From positions 1-42,411 of the forward strand of contig CAAGLK010000119.1 of the NCBI GenBank assembly GCA_900770765.1: a DNA stretch of 42,411 nucleotides, given 5' to 3'. This DNA comes from Helicobacteraceae bacterium. GTDB taxonomy: Bacteria; Campylobacterota; Campylobacteria; Campylobacterales; Helicobacteraceae. The position numbers and the translations under genes are program-made. The notes beneath the pieces were generated by a model that was not told the DNA's origin, made no database searches, and saw only the letters and a list, made by a program, of their open reading frames with translations. Shown one piece after another: positions 24,078 through 32,536 of this stretch. Within the stretch, counting starts at the first letter, position 1; the number at the start of each line of letters is the position of its first letter.

Positions 24078-26243
24078 ATGCAAATAGATTTTTTACAAGA
24101 ATTAAATAAAAAACAAAAAGAAGCTGTAACCACAATTGATGGACCACTTTTGATTCTAGCAGGCGCTGGAAGCGGTAAAACAAAGACAATCACAACACGC
24201 CTAGCATATTTAATTAAAGCAATTGGGATTCCGCCTAGTAGCACACTTACACTTACTTTTACAAACAAAGCCGCTAGTGAAATGCAAAAAAGAGCATTAG
24301 ATATAATTGGTCTCTGCTCACATCCGCCACTGCTTTGCACTTTTCATAAATTTGGGCTTTTATTTTTAAAATTTTATATACATTATTTAAACAGAAAGCA
24401 TAATTTTATTTTAGCCGATAGTGATGATGTTAAACGCATTGTAAAAGAGCTAAACAACAATTTAGCGCCAATCGCATTAGTCCTTAGCGAAATTTCTCGT
24501 TATAAAAATAGTGAAATTACGCCAGAATCCGCACTAAAAATTGCAAGAGACGCACAATATGAGCATATAGCAAAGGTTTATCAAAACTATCAAGATTTTT
24601 TAACACAAAACAATATGGTAGATTTTGATGATTTATTACTATTACCACTAAAAATAATGCAAGAAAATCCACAAATAGCTAAAGAATTAAGTCAAAAATA
24701 TCAATATATTATGGTAGATGAATACCAAGATACAAATCAAGTTCAATACAAATTGCTAAAACTCCTATGCACCACACATGAAAATTTATGCGTAGTAGGC
24801 GATGATGACCAAAGTATCTATAGCTGGAGAGGGGCAAATATACAAAACATCTTACAATTTAATAAGCATTTTAAAAACACAAAAACAATAAAACTAGAAG
24901 ACAATTACCGCTCCACAAGCACCATTTTAAACGCCGCAAACAAGCTAATATCGCATAACAAAGAAAGATTAGGTAAGAATCTAAAAAGCACTCTAGGCAA
25001 TGGAGCGGACATAAAGATTTTGCACAATCATAGCGAAAAGGAGGAATCCCAGCAATTAGCCGCAAAGATAAAGGCATTAATTGATAATGGCGTAAATCCA
25101 AAAGATATTGCCGTTTTATTTCGCTTAAATGCACTTTCACGCTCTTTAGAAGATGGGTTTAACAAAAATGGGATTCCATATATTCTAGTAGGCACAATCC
25201 GCTTTTATGAACGAAGCGAGATTAAAGATGTCTTAAGTTACTTAAGGATTCTTATAAATTTAGATGATGACTTTTCTCTAAGTCGCATTATTAATAAACC
25301 AAAAAGAGGAATAGGTAAAACAACACTAGATAAACTACTGCAACTATCAAAAACGCATCTAACAAGCATTTATGCGCTATTTAGTGCGAGCGATTCTAAA
25401 GATGCACATTTGCAAGGAATAGCGCTAAACGCACTAGGGCAAAAAACATATAATACTATTAAAGATTTTTTTAATACTTTAGAGGATTTACAAAAAGATT
25501 TAAAAGAATCCAGCCTTGACTTTTTAGACAAATTTGAGGAAAAAATAGGACTCTCTAAAGCCTTAAGCAATAGTGATGATGATATTGATAGAGTAAGCAA
25601 TATTGAGGAATTTTATGGAGTTTATAGAGAATTTATTAAGCAAAATCCATTAATGGAATTAGAGGATTTTCTAAACGACTTAGCCTTAAGAAGCGACCAA
25701 GAAGATGTGGAAAAGCGTCAAGAAAATAAAGGAATCAATGGAGTCTCTTGTATGAGTGTGCATTCTAGCAAAGGACTAGAATTCTCACATGTATTTATAA
25801 TCGGCTTAGAAGAGGGTTTATTTCCTATGTCAAGAGATGGGACAAATACAGAAGAGGAGCGCCGCCTTGGATATGTCGCATTTACAAGGGCGAAAAAAGA
25901 ACTCACTCTAAGCTATGTAGATGAAAGAATTTATAGAGGGAATCGCTCTAGCTTATATCCATCACGCTTCCTTAATGAAAGCGGTGTGCTAAAAAGTGAT
26001 TTTATTATAAAAAGAAACAATAATTCACTAGAGTTTTGCGATGGATTCAATGATTTTAGTAACAATAGCGACCAAAAAGATGAAAAAACAAGTGAATTTA
26101 AAAAAGGCGACTGCGTAATACATAGCGTTTTAGGAGCTGGTAGAATCCTAAGCATAACGCAAGATGGAAAAGAGATTAAAGTGAAAGTAAATTTTGGTGG
26201 TTTAGTAAGAGTTGTTTTAAGCGATTTTTTAAAGAAAGTTTAA
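24078..26243 (+). CDS. uvrD: UvrD/PcrA-type superfamily 1 DNA helicase
   Basis: This 721-residue 3'-5' helicase shows Walker A AGAGSGKT (residues 28-35), motif Ia TFTNKAASEMQKR, Walker B IMVDEYQDTNQVQYKLL, motif III VGDDDQSIYSWRGAN, motif IV EDNYRST, motif V VHSSKGLEFSHVFIIG and motif VI YVAFTRAKKELTLSY. The last 60 residues (GDCVIHSVLGAGRILSI, VKVNFGGLVRVVLSDF) resemble the PcrA C-terminal Tudor-like domain. It acts in mismatch/excision repair and replication restart. AAAGGAAA precedes the ATG. Confidence 0.9.
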   Translation: MQIDFLQELNKKQKEAVTTIDGPLLILAGAGSGKTKTITTRLAYLIKAIGIPPSSTLTLTFTNKAASEMQKRALDIIGLCSHPPLLCTFHKFGLLFLKFYIHYLNRKHNFILADSDDVKRIVKELNNNLAPIALVLSEISRYKNSEITPESALKIARDAQYEHIAKVYQNYQDFLTQNNMVDFDDLLLLPLKIMQENPQIAKELSQKYQYIMVDEYQDTNQVQYKLLKLLCTTHENLCVVGDDDQSIYSWRGANIQNILQFNKHFKNTKTIKLEDNYRSTSTILNAANKLISHNKERLGKNLKSTLGNGADIKILHNHSEKEESQQLAAKIKALIDNGVNPKDIAVLFRLNALSRSLEDGFNKNGIPYILVGTIRFYERSEIKDVLSYLRILINLDDDFSLSRIINKPKRGIGKTTLDKLLQLSKTHLTSIYALFSASDSKDAHLQGIALNALGQKTYNTIKDFFNTLEDLQKDLKESSLDFLDKFEEKIGLSKALSNSDDDIDRVSNIEEFYGVYREFIKQNPLMELEDFLNDLALRSDQEDVEKRQENKGINGVSCMSVHSSKGLEFSHVFIIGLEEGLFPMSRDGTNTEEERRLGYVAFTRAKKELTLSYVDERIYRGNRSSLYPSRFLNESGVLKSDFIIKRNNNSLEFCDGFNDFSNNSDQKDEKTSEFKKGDCVIHSVLGAGRILSITQDGKEIKVKVNFGGLVRVVLSDFLKKV

Positions 26244-26253
26244 AGTTTTAAGG

Positions 26254-26330
26254 TGGTGTCCTTGATGCGATTCGAACGCATGGCCTCACGATTAGGAATC
26301 GTGTGCTCTATCCTGCTGAGCTACAAGGAC
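26254..26330 (-). tRNA. tRNA-Arg (CCT)
   Basis: The minus-strand cloverleaf has acceptor GTCCTTG/CAAGGAC, D-arm GCTC/GAGC, anticodon stem CACGA/TCGTG with loop TTCCTAA (anticodon CCT), T-loop TTCGAAT and an encoded CCA end. It sits between the helicase gene (plus) and hup (minus). An open frame over it on the plus strand is not a gene. Confidence 0.93.
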
Positions 26331-26356
26331 AAGTTTATAAAATTTATTTTAGGATT

Positions 26357-26376
26357 CCACCCTATTAAAAGGGTGG
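26357..26376. terminator. Stem-loop between hup and tRNA-Arg
   Basis: CCACCCT-attaaa-AGGGTGG forms a 7-bp GC-rich stem 10 bases after the hup stop codon. On the minus strand the following bases (aatcctaaaa) are not a T run, so it may be a weak terminator or simply stabilise the hup mRNA 3' end. Confidence 0.4.
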
Positions 26377-26386
26377 GAGATAAGAC

Positions 26387-26689
26387 TTATTTTTTCCACT
26401 TTTTTGAAGCAGTTGCGATAGTATCTTTTAAGCTTTTACCAGCTTTAAATTTAGGCACGAATTTTTCTTCAGTTTTGTATTTTTTGTTTGTACCTGGAAC
26501 AGTTCCTTCTTTTGCCGCTTGTTTTGCAGTTTCAAATTTACCAAACCCAATAAGCTCAACGCTTCCCTCTTTTTTAGAAAGTGCTTTTACAACTGCATCT
26601 ACAAATGCAGAAACCGCTTTTTCAGCGTCTTTTTTTGTTTCATACCCACCGACTTCTTTTACTAAGTCAACAAATTCTGTTTTGTTCAT
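26387..26689 (-). CDS. hup: DNA-binding protein HU
   Basis: The start is the ATG at 26687-26689, because GGAGG lies about 8 bases upstream and the product then begins MNKTEFVDLVKEVGGYETKK like all HU proteins. The longer frame to 26791 adds an unrelated hydrophobic stretch. The 100-residue protein has the HU signature GFGKFETAKQAAKEGTVPGT and ends in lysines (KKWKK). It bends and compacts DNA. Monocistronic, in front of the divergent gap gene. Confidence 0.95.
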   Translation of the reverse strand: MNKTEFVDLVKEVGGYETKKDAEKAVSAFVDAVVKALSKKEGSVELIGFGKFETAKQAAKEGTVPGTNKKYKTEEKFVPKFKAGKSLKDTIATASKKWKK

Positions 26690-26851
26690 TTTGGAAACCT
26701 CCATAAAATAGTTTAAAAACTCGCTATTGTAGCATAAAATTAAGTTTTTAAAGCCTTTTAGTAAAATTTTAATAAATTTTGTTAAAAACACATTAGCATT
26801 TTATAAGCTATTATTAATTACTATTAGAAATTTTACTTTTTGGAGAAAAAT

Positions 26852-27844
26852 ATGGCTATAAAAGTGGCGATTAATGGGACAGGTAGAATTGGGCTTTGCG
26901 TATGTAAAATCTTAAGCGAGCGAGATGATTTAGAGCTTGTTGCGCTAAATACAACAATGCCGATTGATACACTCGTGCATTTATTAAAATACGATTCCGT
27001 GCAAAAAAATAGTGATGTTATAAAAGTAAGTGAAAATAGCATTAAAATCAACAATAAAATAATACAAATAGTAAGCACAAGAGATATAAAAGAGCTAAAT
27101 TTTGGCTCATTTGACGCTGAAATCGTGCTTGAATGCACAGGTGCGTTTAATGATATAAATAAGGCAAAAGCCCATCTTTATGGCGGAGTAAAAAGGGTTA
27201 TAATCTCCGCTCCAGCCACTGATACACCAACATTTGTTTATGGTGTAAATCACACTAGCTATAAAGGCGAAGAAGTTATTTCAAACGCAAGCTGCACCAC
27301 AAACGCCCTAGCACCACTTACTAAAGTCCTACACGATAATTTTACAATTTTAAGTGGCTTAATGACTACAATCCACAGCTACACAAACGACCAGAATCTG
27401 CTAGATTCTAAGCATAAAGATTTACGCCGTGCAAGGGCAGCTGCGCTAAATATGATTCCAACTAGCACAGGTGCGGCAAAGGCAATTGGTCTTGTAATGC
27501 CAGAGCTTAAGGGTAAATTAAACGGCTTTGCAATTAGAGTGCCAACGCCAGATGTTAGCGTAGTGGATTTAACTTGTATCACACAAAAGCAAATCACAAA
27601 AGAATTAATTAATGAAACCTTTGAAAAAGCCGCCGCAACAAACTTTAAAGATTTAATTTTAGTAGATAATGAAAAAAGAGTTTCAGGCGATTTTATCGGC
27701 AGCGCTTATAGCTCTATTTTCGTGCCAGATTGCACTTGTGTAGTTGGCGAAAATCAGCTTAAAATTGTCGCTTGGTATGATAATGAATGGGGATATTCCA
27801 CAAGATTAGTAGATTTAGCAAGTTTTGTAGCTAAAAGCATTTAG
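26852..27844 (+). CDS. gap: Glyceraldehyde-3-phosphate dehydrogenase
   Basis: The start is the ATG at 26852, with GGAG at 26842-26845; the in-frame TTG at 26840 precedes the RBS and is rejected. The 330-residue enzyme has the NAD-binding INGTGRIG, catalytic Cys148 in SNASCTTNALAPLTKVL, and AWYDNEWGYSTRLVDL near the end. It is first of a plus-strand carbon block gap-pgi, with pgi 7 bases downstream. In Helicobacter it serves mainly gluconeogenesis. Confidence 0.96.
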   Translation: MAIKVAINGTGRIGLCVCKILSERDDLELVALNTTMPIDTLVHLLKYDSVQKNSDVIKVSENSIKINNKIIQIVSTRDIKELNFGSFDAEIVLECTGAFNDINKAKAHLYGGVKRVIISAPATDTPTFVYGVNHTSYKGEEVISNASCTTNALAPLTKVLHDNFTILSGLMTTIHSYTNDQNLLDSKHKDLRRARAAALNMIPTSTGAAKAIGLVMPELKGKLNGFAIRVPTPDVSVVDLTCITQKQITKELINETFEKAAATNFKDLILVDNEKRVSGDFIGSAYSSIFVPDCTCVVGENQLKIVAWYDNEWGYSTRLVDLASFVAKSI

Positions 27845-27851
27845 GATTCTT

Positions 27852-29117
27852 ATGTTACATCTTAGCAATACCTATCAGCAATTTTTACAAGATAACCCAC
27901 AGCTTTTTACAAAAGATAGCTTAGATTTGTTTTTTCAAAAAGTTTTAATTGAAAAAAACAGCAAAATAAGCGGTTATTATGACTTGCCTTTTGCTAAAAA
28001 TGAGGCGATTTTTGATTATTTACATAGAAATAAAAATTTTTTGGATTCCATTAAAAGCATCGTAATTATCGGCATTGGCGGAAGCTCACTTGGCACAAAG
28101 GCAATTGACGCACTCCTATCACATCAAAATAATCGTAAAAAAATAAAATTGCGATTCCTAGAGCACACCGACCCAATAATGATTCAAAAAGATTTGCAAA
28201 GAATCAAGCTAGAAGAGACTCTATTTATTGTGATTTCAAAATCTGGCTTAACCATTGAAACAACCTCGCTTTTTAAATACATTTTGGCTAAATTCTCACT
28301 ACTACAAGCCGATAAAAAGCAGCATTTAGTAACAATTACCGATGAAAATTCCCCACTTCATAAATGGAGTAAAAGCGAAAATGTGGAATCGCTAAGCATA
28401 AAGGCAAATATCGGCGGACGCTTCTCAGTCCTTAGTGCTGTGGGGCTTTTACCGCTAGCGATTTTAGGCTATGATATTAATGAAATCTTAAAAGGTGCGG
28501 CAGAAATTAGCGAGAGATTCTTTAAAGAACGCAGAGATAATATCCTTAAAAAAGCCTTATTTTTAGCAAAAAATGAATCCACCTATCCTATTAATGTGCT
28601 TTTTTCCTACTCTAGCGTTTTTAGGCATTTTAACGCTTGGTATGTGCAGCTATGGGGCGAATCGCTAGGGAAGCTAGATATGTATAAGCATAAAAGAGGT
28701 TTGACGCCTATCGCGCTTATCGGCAGCATTGACCAGCATTCATTTTTACAGCTTATAATGCAAGGTCCAGCGAATAAAACAATTACTTTTTTAAGCGTAG
28801 AAAATCTCTCGCAAAAGCCACTTTATATACCAGATATTAGCCTAGAGGGCTTGGAATCAACAGATTTTGTAAATCAAACTTCATTTAATGAGCTTTTGCG
28901 ATTGCAGTGCATTTCTACTAAAGAAAGTATTATTGCGCAAAATGTCCCTGTGGATTCCATCGTGCTAGAATCCTTAAATGAAAGAGTCGTGGGTGCATTA
29001 ATTTTTTATTACGAGCTTTTAACCTCTTGTGTTGGAATCTTGCTACAAATTGACACATATAATCAGCCAGGCGTTGAATTTGGCAAAAAGATTCTAAGGG
29101 AAAAATTTACACACTAA
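27852..29117 (+). CDS. pgi: Glucose-6-phosphate isomerase
   Basis: This 421-residue enzyme interconverts glucose-6-P and fructose-6-P. Motifs are IIGIGGSSLGTKAIDALL, ISKSGLTIETTSLF, GGRFSVLSAVGLLPLA and SIDQHSFLQLIMQGPANKT (catalytic His). It is the short form known from Campylobacter-like bacteria, not the roughly 545-residue form that I recall for H. pylori. It is 7 bases after gap, so the two share a transcript. Confidence 0.93.
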   Translation: MLHLSNTYQQFLQDNPQLFTKDSLDLFFQKVLIEKNSKISGYYDLPFAKNEAIFDYLHRNKNFLDSIKSIVIIGIGGSSLGTKAIDALLSHQNNRKKIKLRFLEHTDPIMIQKDLQRIKLEETLFIVISKSGLTIETTSLFKYILAKFSLLQADKKQHLVTITDENSPLHKWSKSENVESLSIKANIGGRFSVLSAVGLLPLAILGYDINEILKGAAEISERFFKERRDNILKKALFLAKNESTYPINVLFSYSSVFRHFNAWYVQLWGESLGKLDMYKHKRGLTPIALIGSIDQHSFLQLIMQGPANKTITFLSVENLSQKPLYIPDISLEGLESTDFVNQTSFNELLRLQCISTKESIIAQNVPVDSIVLESLNERVVGALIFYYELLTSCVGILLQIDTYNQPGVEFGKKILREKFTH

Positions 29118-29215
29118 TCATTTTATTTACGCTTTTTTACACTTTTTTAACCCTTTTTTGACGCAACTTAATAAAAAAACTCTAAAATAAGCACAATTCA
29201 CAAAAAGGAAAGCAA

Positions 29216-30223
29216 ATGGGATTTATAGAGACAATTAAGGAAAAAGCAAAGGCAAATAAACAGTGCATAGTTTTACCAGAAACAAGCGATATAAGGACGC
29301 TACAAGCCGCACACACCGCATTAAAAGAGAAAATTGCAAATATTATTTTAATCGGCGATAAAGAGCAAATCTTAAGCAAAGCTAAAGCGGATAATTTAGA
29401 CTTAAGCAAAGCTGATTTTTTAAATCCACAAAGTTATGATAGCTTGGAATCTTTAGTTGAGCTTTTTGTGGAATTAAGGGGGCATAAGGGCATGACGCAA
29501 AAGGCGGCAAGACAGCTTTTATTAGAAAATCCGCTATATTTTGGCGTAGGATTAGTAAAAAGTGGAATCGCAAATGGCATGGTAGCAGGTGCGATAAACT
29601 CCACCGCCGATGTGCTTAGGGCGTCCTTGCAGATTCTAGGGACCAAGAAAACTTCAAAGCTAGTTTCGGCGTTTTTCTTAATGGTTGTTCCACATTGTAA
29701 CTATGGCGAGGGCGGAATCTTTATCTTTAGCGATTCTGGCTTAGTGCAGAATCCTAACGCACAAGAATTAGCAAGTATCGCGCTAGATTCTGCTAAAAGT
29801 TTTAAAGCTCTAGTTAGCAAAGAGCCAATTGTCGCTATGCTTTCACACTCCACAAAAGGCAGTGCAAAGCATCCAGATGTGGATAAGGTGATTGAAGCGA
29901 CAAGAATCGCAAAGGAGTTAGCCCCTGAACTTGCCCTTGATGGTGAATTCCAGCTTGATGCGGCTATTGTGCCAAGCGTGGGAGCATCAAAAGCGCCGGA
30001 TTCTAGCATTGCAGGGAGGGCTAATGTGCTAGTTTTCCCAGACCTTGATGCTGGAAATATCGGCTATAAACTAGTGCAAAGATTAGCAAACGCTGAAGCC
30101 TATGGGCCAATTACGCAAGGGATAAATGGCTCGGTAAATGACCTATCTCGTGGCTGTAGTAGCGATGATATTGTAGGAGTTATCGCAATTACCGCACTTC
30201 AAGCACAGCAAAACAAGGAGTAG
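29216..30223 (+). CDS. pta: Phosphate acetyltransferase
   Basis: This 335-residue enzyme converts acetyl-CoA and phosphate to acetyl-phosphate. It is the short, single-domain form: VLPETSDIRTLQAAHTAL at the N-terminus, NGMVAGAINSTADVLRASLQ in the middle, ANVLVFPDLDAGNIGYKLVQ and GPITQGINGSVNDLSRG near the end. GGAAAG precedes the ATG. It lies 3 bases before ackA, and the pair forms the acetate pathway. Confidence 0.95.
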   Translation: MGFIETIKEKAKANKQCIVLPETSDIRTLQAAHTALKEKIANIILIGDKEQILSKAKADNLDLSKADFLNPQSYDSLESLVELFVELRGHKGMTQKAARQLLLENPLYFGVGLVKSGIANGMVAGAINSTADVLRASLQILGTKKTSKLVSAFFLMVVPHCNYGEGGIFIFSDSGLVQNPNAQELASIALDSAKSFKALVSKEPIVAMLSHSTKGSAKHPDVDKVIEATRIAKELAPELALDGEFQLDAAIVPSVGASKAPDSSIAGRANVLVFPDLDAGNIGYKLVQRLANAEAYGPITQGINGSVNDLSRGCSSDDIVGVIAITALQAQQNKE

Positions 30224-30226
30224 AAA

Positions 30227-31426
30227 ATGGATGTTTTAGTAATAAATTGCGGAAGCTCATCGTTAAAATATCAAGTCATAAACACGCAAACAGAGGAGGT
30301 TCTAGCCTCTGGAATGTGCGATAGAATCGGCATAAGCGGCGGAGAGTTTAGCTATAAAGCAAATGGTAAAAAGCTAGTGCAAAGCGTGGATATAAGCGAC
30401 CATGAAGTGGCGGTAAAACTTGTGCTAAACGCCTTAGTTGATAGCGAAAATGGGATTATTAAAAGCCTTGATGATATTAAAGCAGTTGGGCATAGAATCG
30501 TGCATGGTGGGGAGCATTTCACAAAATCCGCCCTTGTAAATGATGAAGTAATAAGACATATACAAGAGTGTAGCGACTTAGCGCCACTGCATAATCCAGC
30601 ACATTTACTAGGGATTCGCGCTTGTCAGCATTTAATGCCTTCTAAGCCTATGGTAGCGGTGTTTGACACTGCGTTTCATCAAAGTATGCCAGAGAAGGCC
30701 TATATCTATGGAATCCCGTATGAATATTATGAAAAATACAAAATCCGCCGCTACGGATTCCACGGCACAAGCCATAGCTATGTGTCAAAACGCACGGCAG
30801 AATTTCTAGGGATTCCACTTAAAAAGTCAAAAATTATCACTTGCCACTTAGGCAATGGCTCTAGCATTTGTGCGGTAGAAAATGGTAAAAGCGTAGATAC
30901 AAGTATGGGGCTAACGCCACTTGAAGGGCTTGTAATGGGGACTAGAAGCGGTGATTTAGACCCAGCAATTATTGATTATATCGCACAAAAAGAAGCTAAA
31001 AGCACGAAAGAAATTTTAAATATCTTAAACAAAAAATCTGGTGTGCTTGGAATCTCTGGCGTCTCAAGCGACTTTAGAGACTTACTAGCCGAAGATGAAA
31101 AAGGTAATTTAAAAGCGCGCTTTGCTAGAGAAGTCTTCGCCTATCGTGTGTCAAAATACATTGGCTCCTACACTGCGGCGATGGCTGGAGTGGATGCGAT
31201 AGCTTTTTGTGCTGGAGTTGGCGAAAATGCGAAATTTATAAGGGGTAAAATCGTCTCTCACCTAGAGTTTTTAGGAATTAAGCTAGATGAAACAGCGAAT
31301 TTAGAATGCGTGGGAAAAGAGGGCATAATCTCAACTAAGGATTCTAAGGTAAAAGTATGCGTCATCCCCACAAACGAAGAGCTAATGATAGCAAGAGACA
31401 CGAAGGATATAGTGGAAAAATTATAA
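30227..31426 (+). CDS. ackA: Acetate kinase
   Basis: This 399-residue enzyme makes ATP and acetate from acetyl-phosphate. Signature regions are VLVINCGSSSLKYQVI at the N-terminus, AVFDTAFHQSMPEKAYIYGI, RRYGFHGTSHSYVSKR, ITCHLGNGSSICAVENGKS and FCAGVGENAKFIRGKI. It is complete with the ATP and substrate sites. AGGAG of the pta 3' end provides its RBS. It is the last gene of this block. Confidence 0.97.
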   Translation: MDVLVINCGSSSLKYQVINTQTEEVLASGMCDRIGISGGEFSYKANGKKLVQSVDISDHEVAVKLVLNALVDSENGIIKSLDDIKAVGHRIVHGGEHFTKSALVNDEVIRHIQECSDLAPLHNPAHLLGIRACQHLMPSKPMVAVFDTAFHQSMPEKAYIYGIPYEYYEKYKIRRYGFHGTSHSYVSKRTAEFLGIPLKKSKIITCHLGNGSSICAVENGKSVDTSMGLTPLEGLVMGTRSGDLDPAIIDYIAQKEAKSTKEILNILNKKSGVLGISGVSSDFRDLLAEDEKGNLKARFAREVFAYRVSKYIGSYTAAMAGVDAIAFCAGVGENAKFIRGKIVSHLEFLGIKLDETANLECVGKEGIISTKDSKVKVCVIPTNEELMIARDTKDIVEKL

Positions 31427-31720
31427 GGGCGAATCAAGTGTTTAGCTAAATCTAGGCTTAATATTTTAGTTTTATGTGGCGTGTTATGAAAAAATCAATT
31501 AAAAAAATTTGGAGTAGCTAAAAAAATACTTTTGGGATTTTATTGGATGAAAAATTTGAAAGATTGTGGTGCTAATAGCTTTTATGATACGCAAAAATGT
31601 AAATTGCTAACTATAAGCGAATTTCCCACATAATTGCCGCATAGATTTACAGAATATATTACACAGCTAATAAGTGATAGTTAAATATGCTAAGATTCTG
31701 CGCAAAAATTAAGGGTAAAA
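31427..31720 (+). pseudogene. Intergenic stretch with a possible decayed ORF
   Basis: No intact gene is present in these 294 bases. One frame reads KKILLGFYWMKNLKDCGANS, FYDTQKCKLLTISEFPT, a TAA, then LPHRFTEYITQLISDS up to a stop at about 31684. The part after the stop keeps coding-like composition, so this may be the 3' remnant of a lost gene. I do not recognise the family. GGGTAAAA before 31721 is a weak RBS for ttcA. Confidence 0.3.
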
Positions 31721-32479
31721 ATGGAAATAAGTAAAAAAATTTTAAAAATCACAGGTTCTACTAATGCGGAATTTGGGCTAATTAAAGAGGGCGATAGGGT
31801 GCTTTTAGGCTTAAGTGGTGGGAAGGATTCCATCCTTTTAGCCACGCTTTTAGCGCGGCTTAAAAAATATGCGCCATTTAACTTTGAGTTTAAAGCTGTT
31901 ACGGTGGATTATGGGCGTGGGGGCGAGTATGACTATATCTTTGAATATTGCGAGAAAGTTGGAATCCCTTATGAGCTATATCGCACGGATATTTATAAGA
32001 TTTTAGAGGAAAATAAGCGAGAAGGCAGTGTATATTGTAGTTTTTGCTCACGGATGCGGCGTGGGGCGTTATATACAAAGGCGCTAGAGGGCGGATATAA
32101 CAAGCTTGCACTTGCTCACCACTTAGATGATGCGGCTGAGAGCTTTTTTATGAATCTTACCTTTAATGGTGCGCTTCGCTCAATGCCGCCGCTTTATAAG
32201 GCGGAAAATGGGCTTTTTGTGATACGACCGCTAATTTTCGTGCGTGAGCGGCAAATCATAGACTTTATCGCTAAAAATAATATTTACATAGCGCCAGATT
32301 GCAACTGCCCAATAATGTGGCAAAAGGACGATAAAAAGCCATTTGCAAGGGAAAAAACAAAGCAGATGCTAAAGGAAATGGAAGCCGCAAATCCGCAGTT
32401 TTTCACTTCCTTGAAAGTGGCGCTTGGGAATATCCACGCAAATAGCCTTTTTGATAAGAGATTTTTAGATAAAGAGTAA
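31721..32479 (+). CDS. ttcA: tRNA 2-thiocytidine synthase TtcA-like
   Basis: This 252-residue PP-loop ATPase carries SGGKDS (residues 32-37), Cys106 and Cys109 in CSFCSRMRRGAL, and LALAHHLDDAAESFFMNLTF. These are the TtcA landmarks; TtcA thiolates C32 in some tRNAs and uses a 4Fe-4S cluster. A third TtcA cysteine is expected further on; CNCP near residue 199 fits. It stands before the sulfite reductase gene. A related PP-loop enzyme is possible, but the motifs favour TtcA. Confidence 0.82.
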   Translation: MEISKKILKITGSTNAEFGLIKEGDRVLLGLSGGKDSILLATLLARLKKYAPFNFEFKAVTVDYGRGGEYDYIFEYCEKVGIPYELYRTDIYKILEENKREGSVYCSFCSRMRRGALYTKALEGGYNKLALAHHLDDAAESFFMNLTFNGALRSMPPLYKAENGLFVIRPLIFVRERQIIDFIAKNNIYIAPDCNCPIMWQKDDKKPFAREKTKQMLKEMEAANPQFFTSLKVALGNIHANSLFDKRFLDKE

Positions 32480-32499
32480 AATAATTTTTAAATTTATGC

Positions 32500-32505
32500 T
32501 ATAAA
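32500..32505 (+). promoter_or_regulatory. -10 box of the sulfite reductase-cysG operon
   Basis: TATAAA lies 32 bases before the ATG at 32537, with AAAGGAAA as RBS. No -35 box or operator is visible, so any link to sulfur regulation is unknown. Confidence 0.35.
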
Positions 32506-32536
32506 TTCGCCCATTTTTTTAATTTAAAGGAAATTT

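Noticed and set aside
26253..26711. 152-residue open frame on the plus strand
   Set aside because: It is antisense to tRNA-Arg and hup, both of which are certain.
26840..26851. TTG start for gap
   Set aside because: It lies before the GGAG ribosome binding site, and the conserved N-terminus begins at the ATG at 26852.
29107..29215. Regulatory RNA before pta
   Set aside because: The 98 bases between pgi and pta are AT-rich with no stable stem or known riboswitch core; probably only a promoter.
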